From: Flavobacteriaceae bacterium
GTDB taxonomy: Bacteria > Bacteroidota > Bacteroidia > Flavobacteriales > Flavobacteriaceae
Direction: 5' to 3'
Assembly: GCA_026709415.1 (NCBI GenBank)
Contig: JAPOSZ010000013.1
Coordinates: 22,065 to 86,064 of the forward strand
DNA: 64,000 nucleotides
Part shown: positions 63,697 through 64,000 of the stretch, one piece after another
Layout: every line of letters starts with the position of its first letter
Position numbering within the stretch: position 1 is the first letter of the stretch
Program-made: the position numbers and the translations under genes
The notes under the pieces: generated by a model
Seen by the model: only the letters and a program-made list of their open reading frames with translations
Told to the model about the DNA's origin: nothing
Databases searched by the model: none

Positions 63697-64000
63697 GGAA
63701 TTAAAAAATAATTGGATGTTGCTTTTTCTTTTTATGGGCTTTGAATCTTATGCCCCATAAGCCTTTAAACACCTTGCTATATCAGCCCATCATTCCTGCG
63801 AATCACCGGTCTTACAAACACGCTATGTCTTTTTGATGTATGGGTTGCAGACCAGAAACCGATATCCTTTAATCTGTCTAAAGATGCCACTTTTCACGAA
63901 CCAGTAAATTACAAAAAGATATAATCCCTCGTTTATATCCTATTTAGTCGCTCCTTAAAAAGTCTTTTTTAGTGGTTCCAGTTCTATTATTTTGATGATC
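63697..64000. other. Intergenic region to the window edge, includes right inverted-repeat arm
   Basis: No gene. The right arm of the inverted repeat lies at about 63760-63820 (TTAAACAC 63765-63772, TATCAGCCCATCAT 63780-63793, GGTCTTA 63808-63814). The rest shows no further structure. Confidence 0.45.
63760..63820 (-). repeat. Inverted repeat, right arm
   Basis: The reverse complement matches 62890-62950 (see left arm). The arms enclose the MNT/HEPN genes, 810 bp apart from inner edge to inner edge. Confidence 0.6.

Noticed and set aside
62890..63820. Integron attC-like cassette around MNT/HEPN
   Set aside because: No RYYYAAC/GTTRRRY core pairs or VCR-like stem could be identified in the arms; only a plain imperfect inverted repeat is supported.
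1..64000. CRISPR arrays, tRNA or rRNA genes
   Set aside because: No regularly spaced repeats, cloverleaf or conserved rRNA segments were seen on either strand.

Overview
The window comes from an AT-rich member of the Bacteroidota, most likely a free-living, marine-type polysaccharide degrader in the Flavobacteriia or Cytophagia. The evidence is two SusC/SusD pairs, PL8 glycosaminoglycan lyases, lipoprotein sulfatases, a hybrid two-component sensor (HTCS), a GMC oxidoreductase with its Tat-exported small subunit, and a TAnnTTTG-type -7 promoter box. No rRNA, tRNA or CRISPR array was seen. Species cannot be assigned from the sequence alone.

Layout. 1-2.5 kb: minus-strand sugar/nucleoside catabolic genes (Gfo/Idh/MocA oxidoreductase cut by the window edge, NupG-like MFS permease, TIM-barrel isomerase). 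2.7-7.3 kb: outer-membrane barrel protein, then a GMC oxidoreductase / Gdh subunit 3 / lipoprotein cytochrome c group. 7.7-12.8 kb: orphan AAA ATPase, a Fur-box-controlled HmuY-like haem-binding lipoprotein, and a sister lipoprotein with the same coiled-coil stalk but a cache-domain head, broken by one in-frame TAA. 12.9-14.1 kb: EamA transporter and ArsC-like protein. 14.5-28.9 kb: PUL 1, with a PL8 lyase, SusD and SusC on the minus strand and, divergently, a chondroitinase-ABC-type PL8, a frameshifted small secreted ORF, a sulfatase and a putative alpha/alpha-barrel glycan enzyme.

29-34 kb: accessory island. It holds an eroded IS1595-type transposase, a Type IIG restriction-modification gene split by a nine-G tract exactly where one base decides the reading frame (apparently phase-OFF), and a HEPN/MNT pair with a degenerate nucleotidyltransferase, flanked by ~195-bp direct repeats carrying a 53-aa ORF. 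34.4-56.5 kb: PUL 2, all on the minus strand: HTCS, an uncharacterised secreted protein, chondroitinase-ABC-type PL8, sulfatase, a very large FG-GAP/ASPIC-UnbV lipoprotein, then SusC (with a G9 tract inside the gene) and SusD. PUL 2 is interrupted at 39.4-41.4 kb by a phage-type amidase and a Panacea-domain antitoxin with a decayed membrane-protein partner.

56.9-61.6 kb: core genes (trans-sulfuration PLP enzyme, LpxH-like hydrolase, HflX GTPase, cation/proton antiporter). 61.7-64 kb: gene debris (BspA-type repeat fragment, coiled-coil remnants) and a second, intact MNT/HEPN pair bracketed by imperfect inverted repeats.

How it works together (inference): the two PULs encode import and cleavage of a sulfated glycosaminoglycan-like polymer. 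Sulfatases strip sulfate, PL8 enzymes cut at uronic acids, SusC/D import the oligosaccharides, and the HTCS is the only local regulator seen. The most unusual content is the accessory layer: a phase-variable R-M gene, two HEPN/MNT modules in different states of preservation, and a Panacea module, all in or beside the PULs. Two genes contain long G tracts that could switch expression by slippage.
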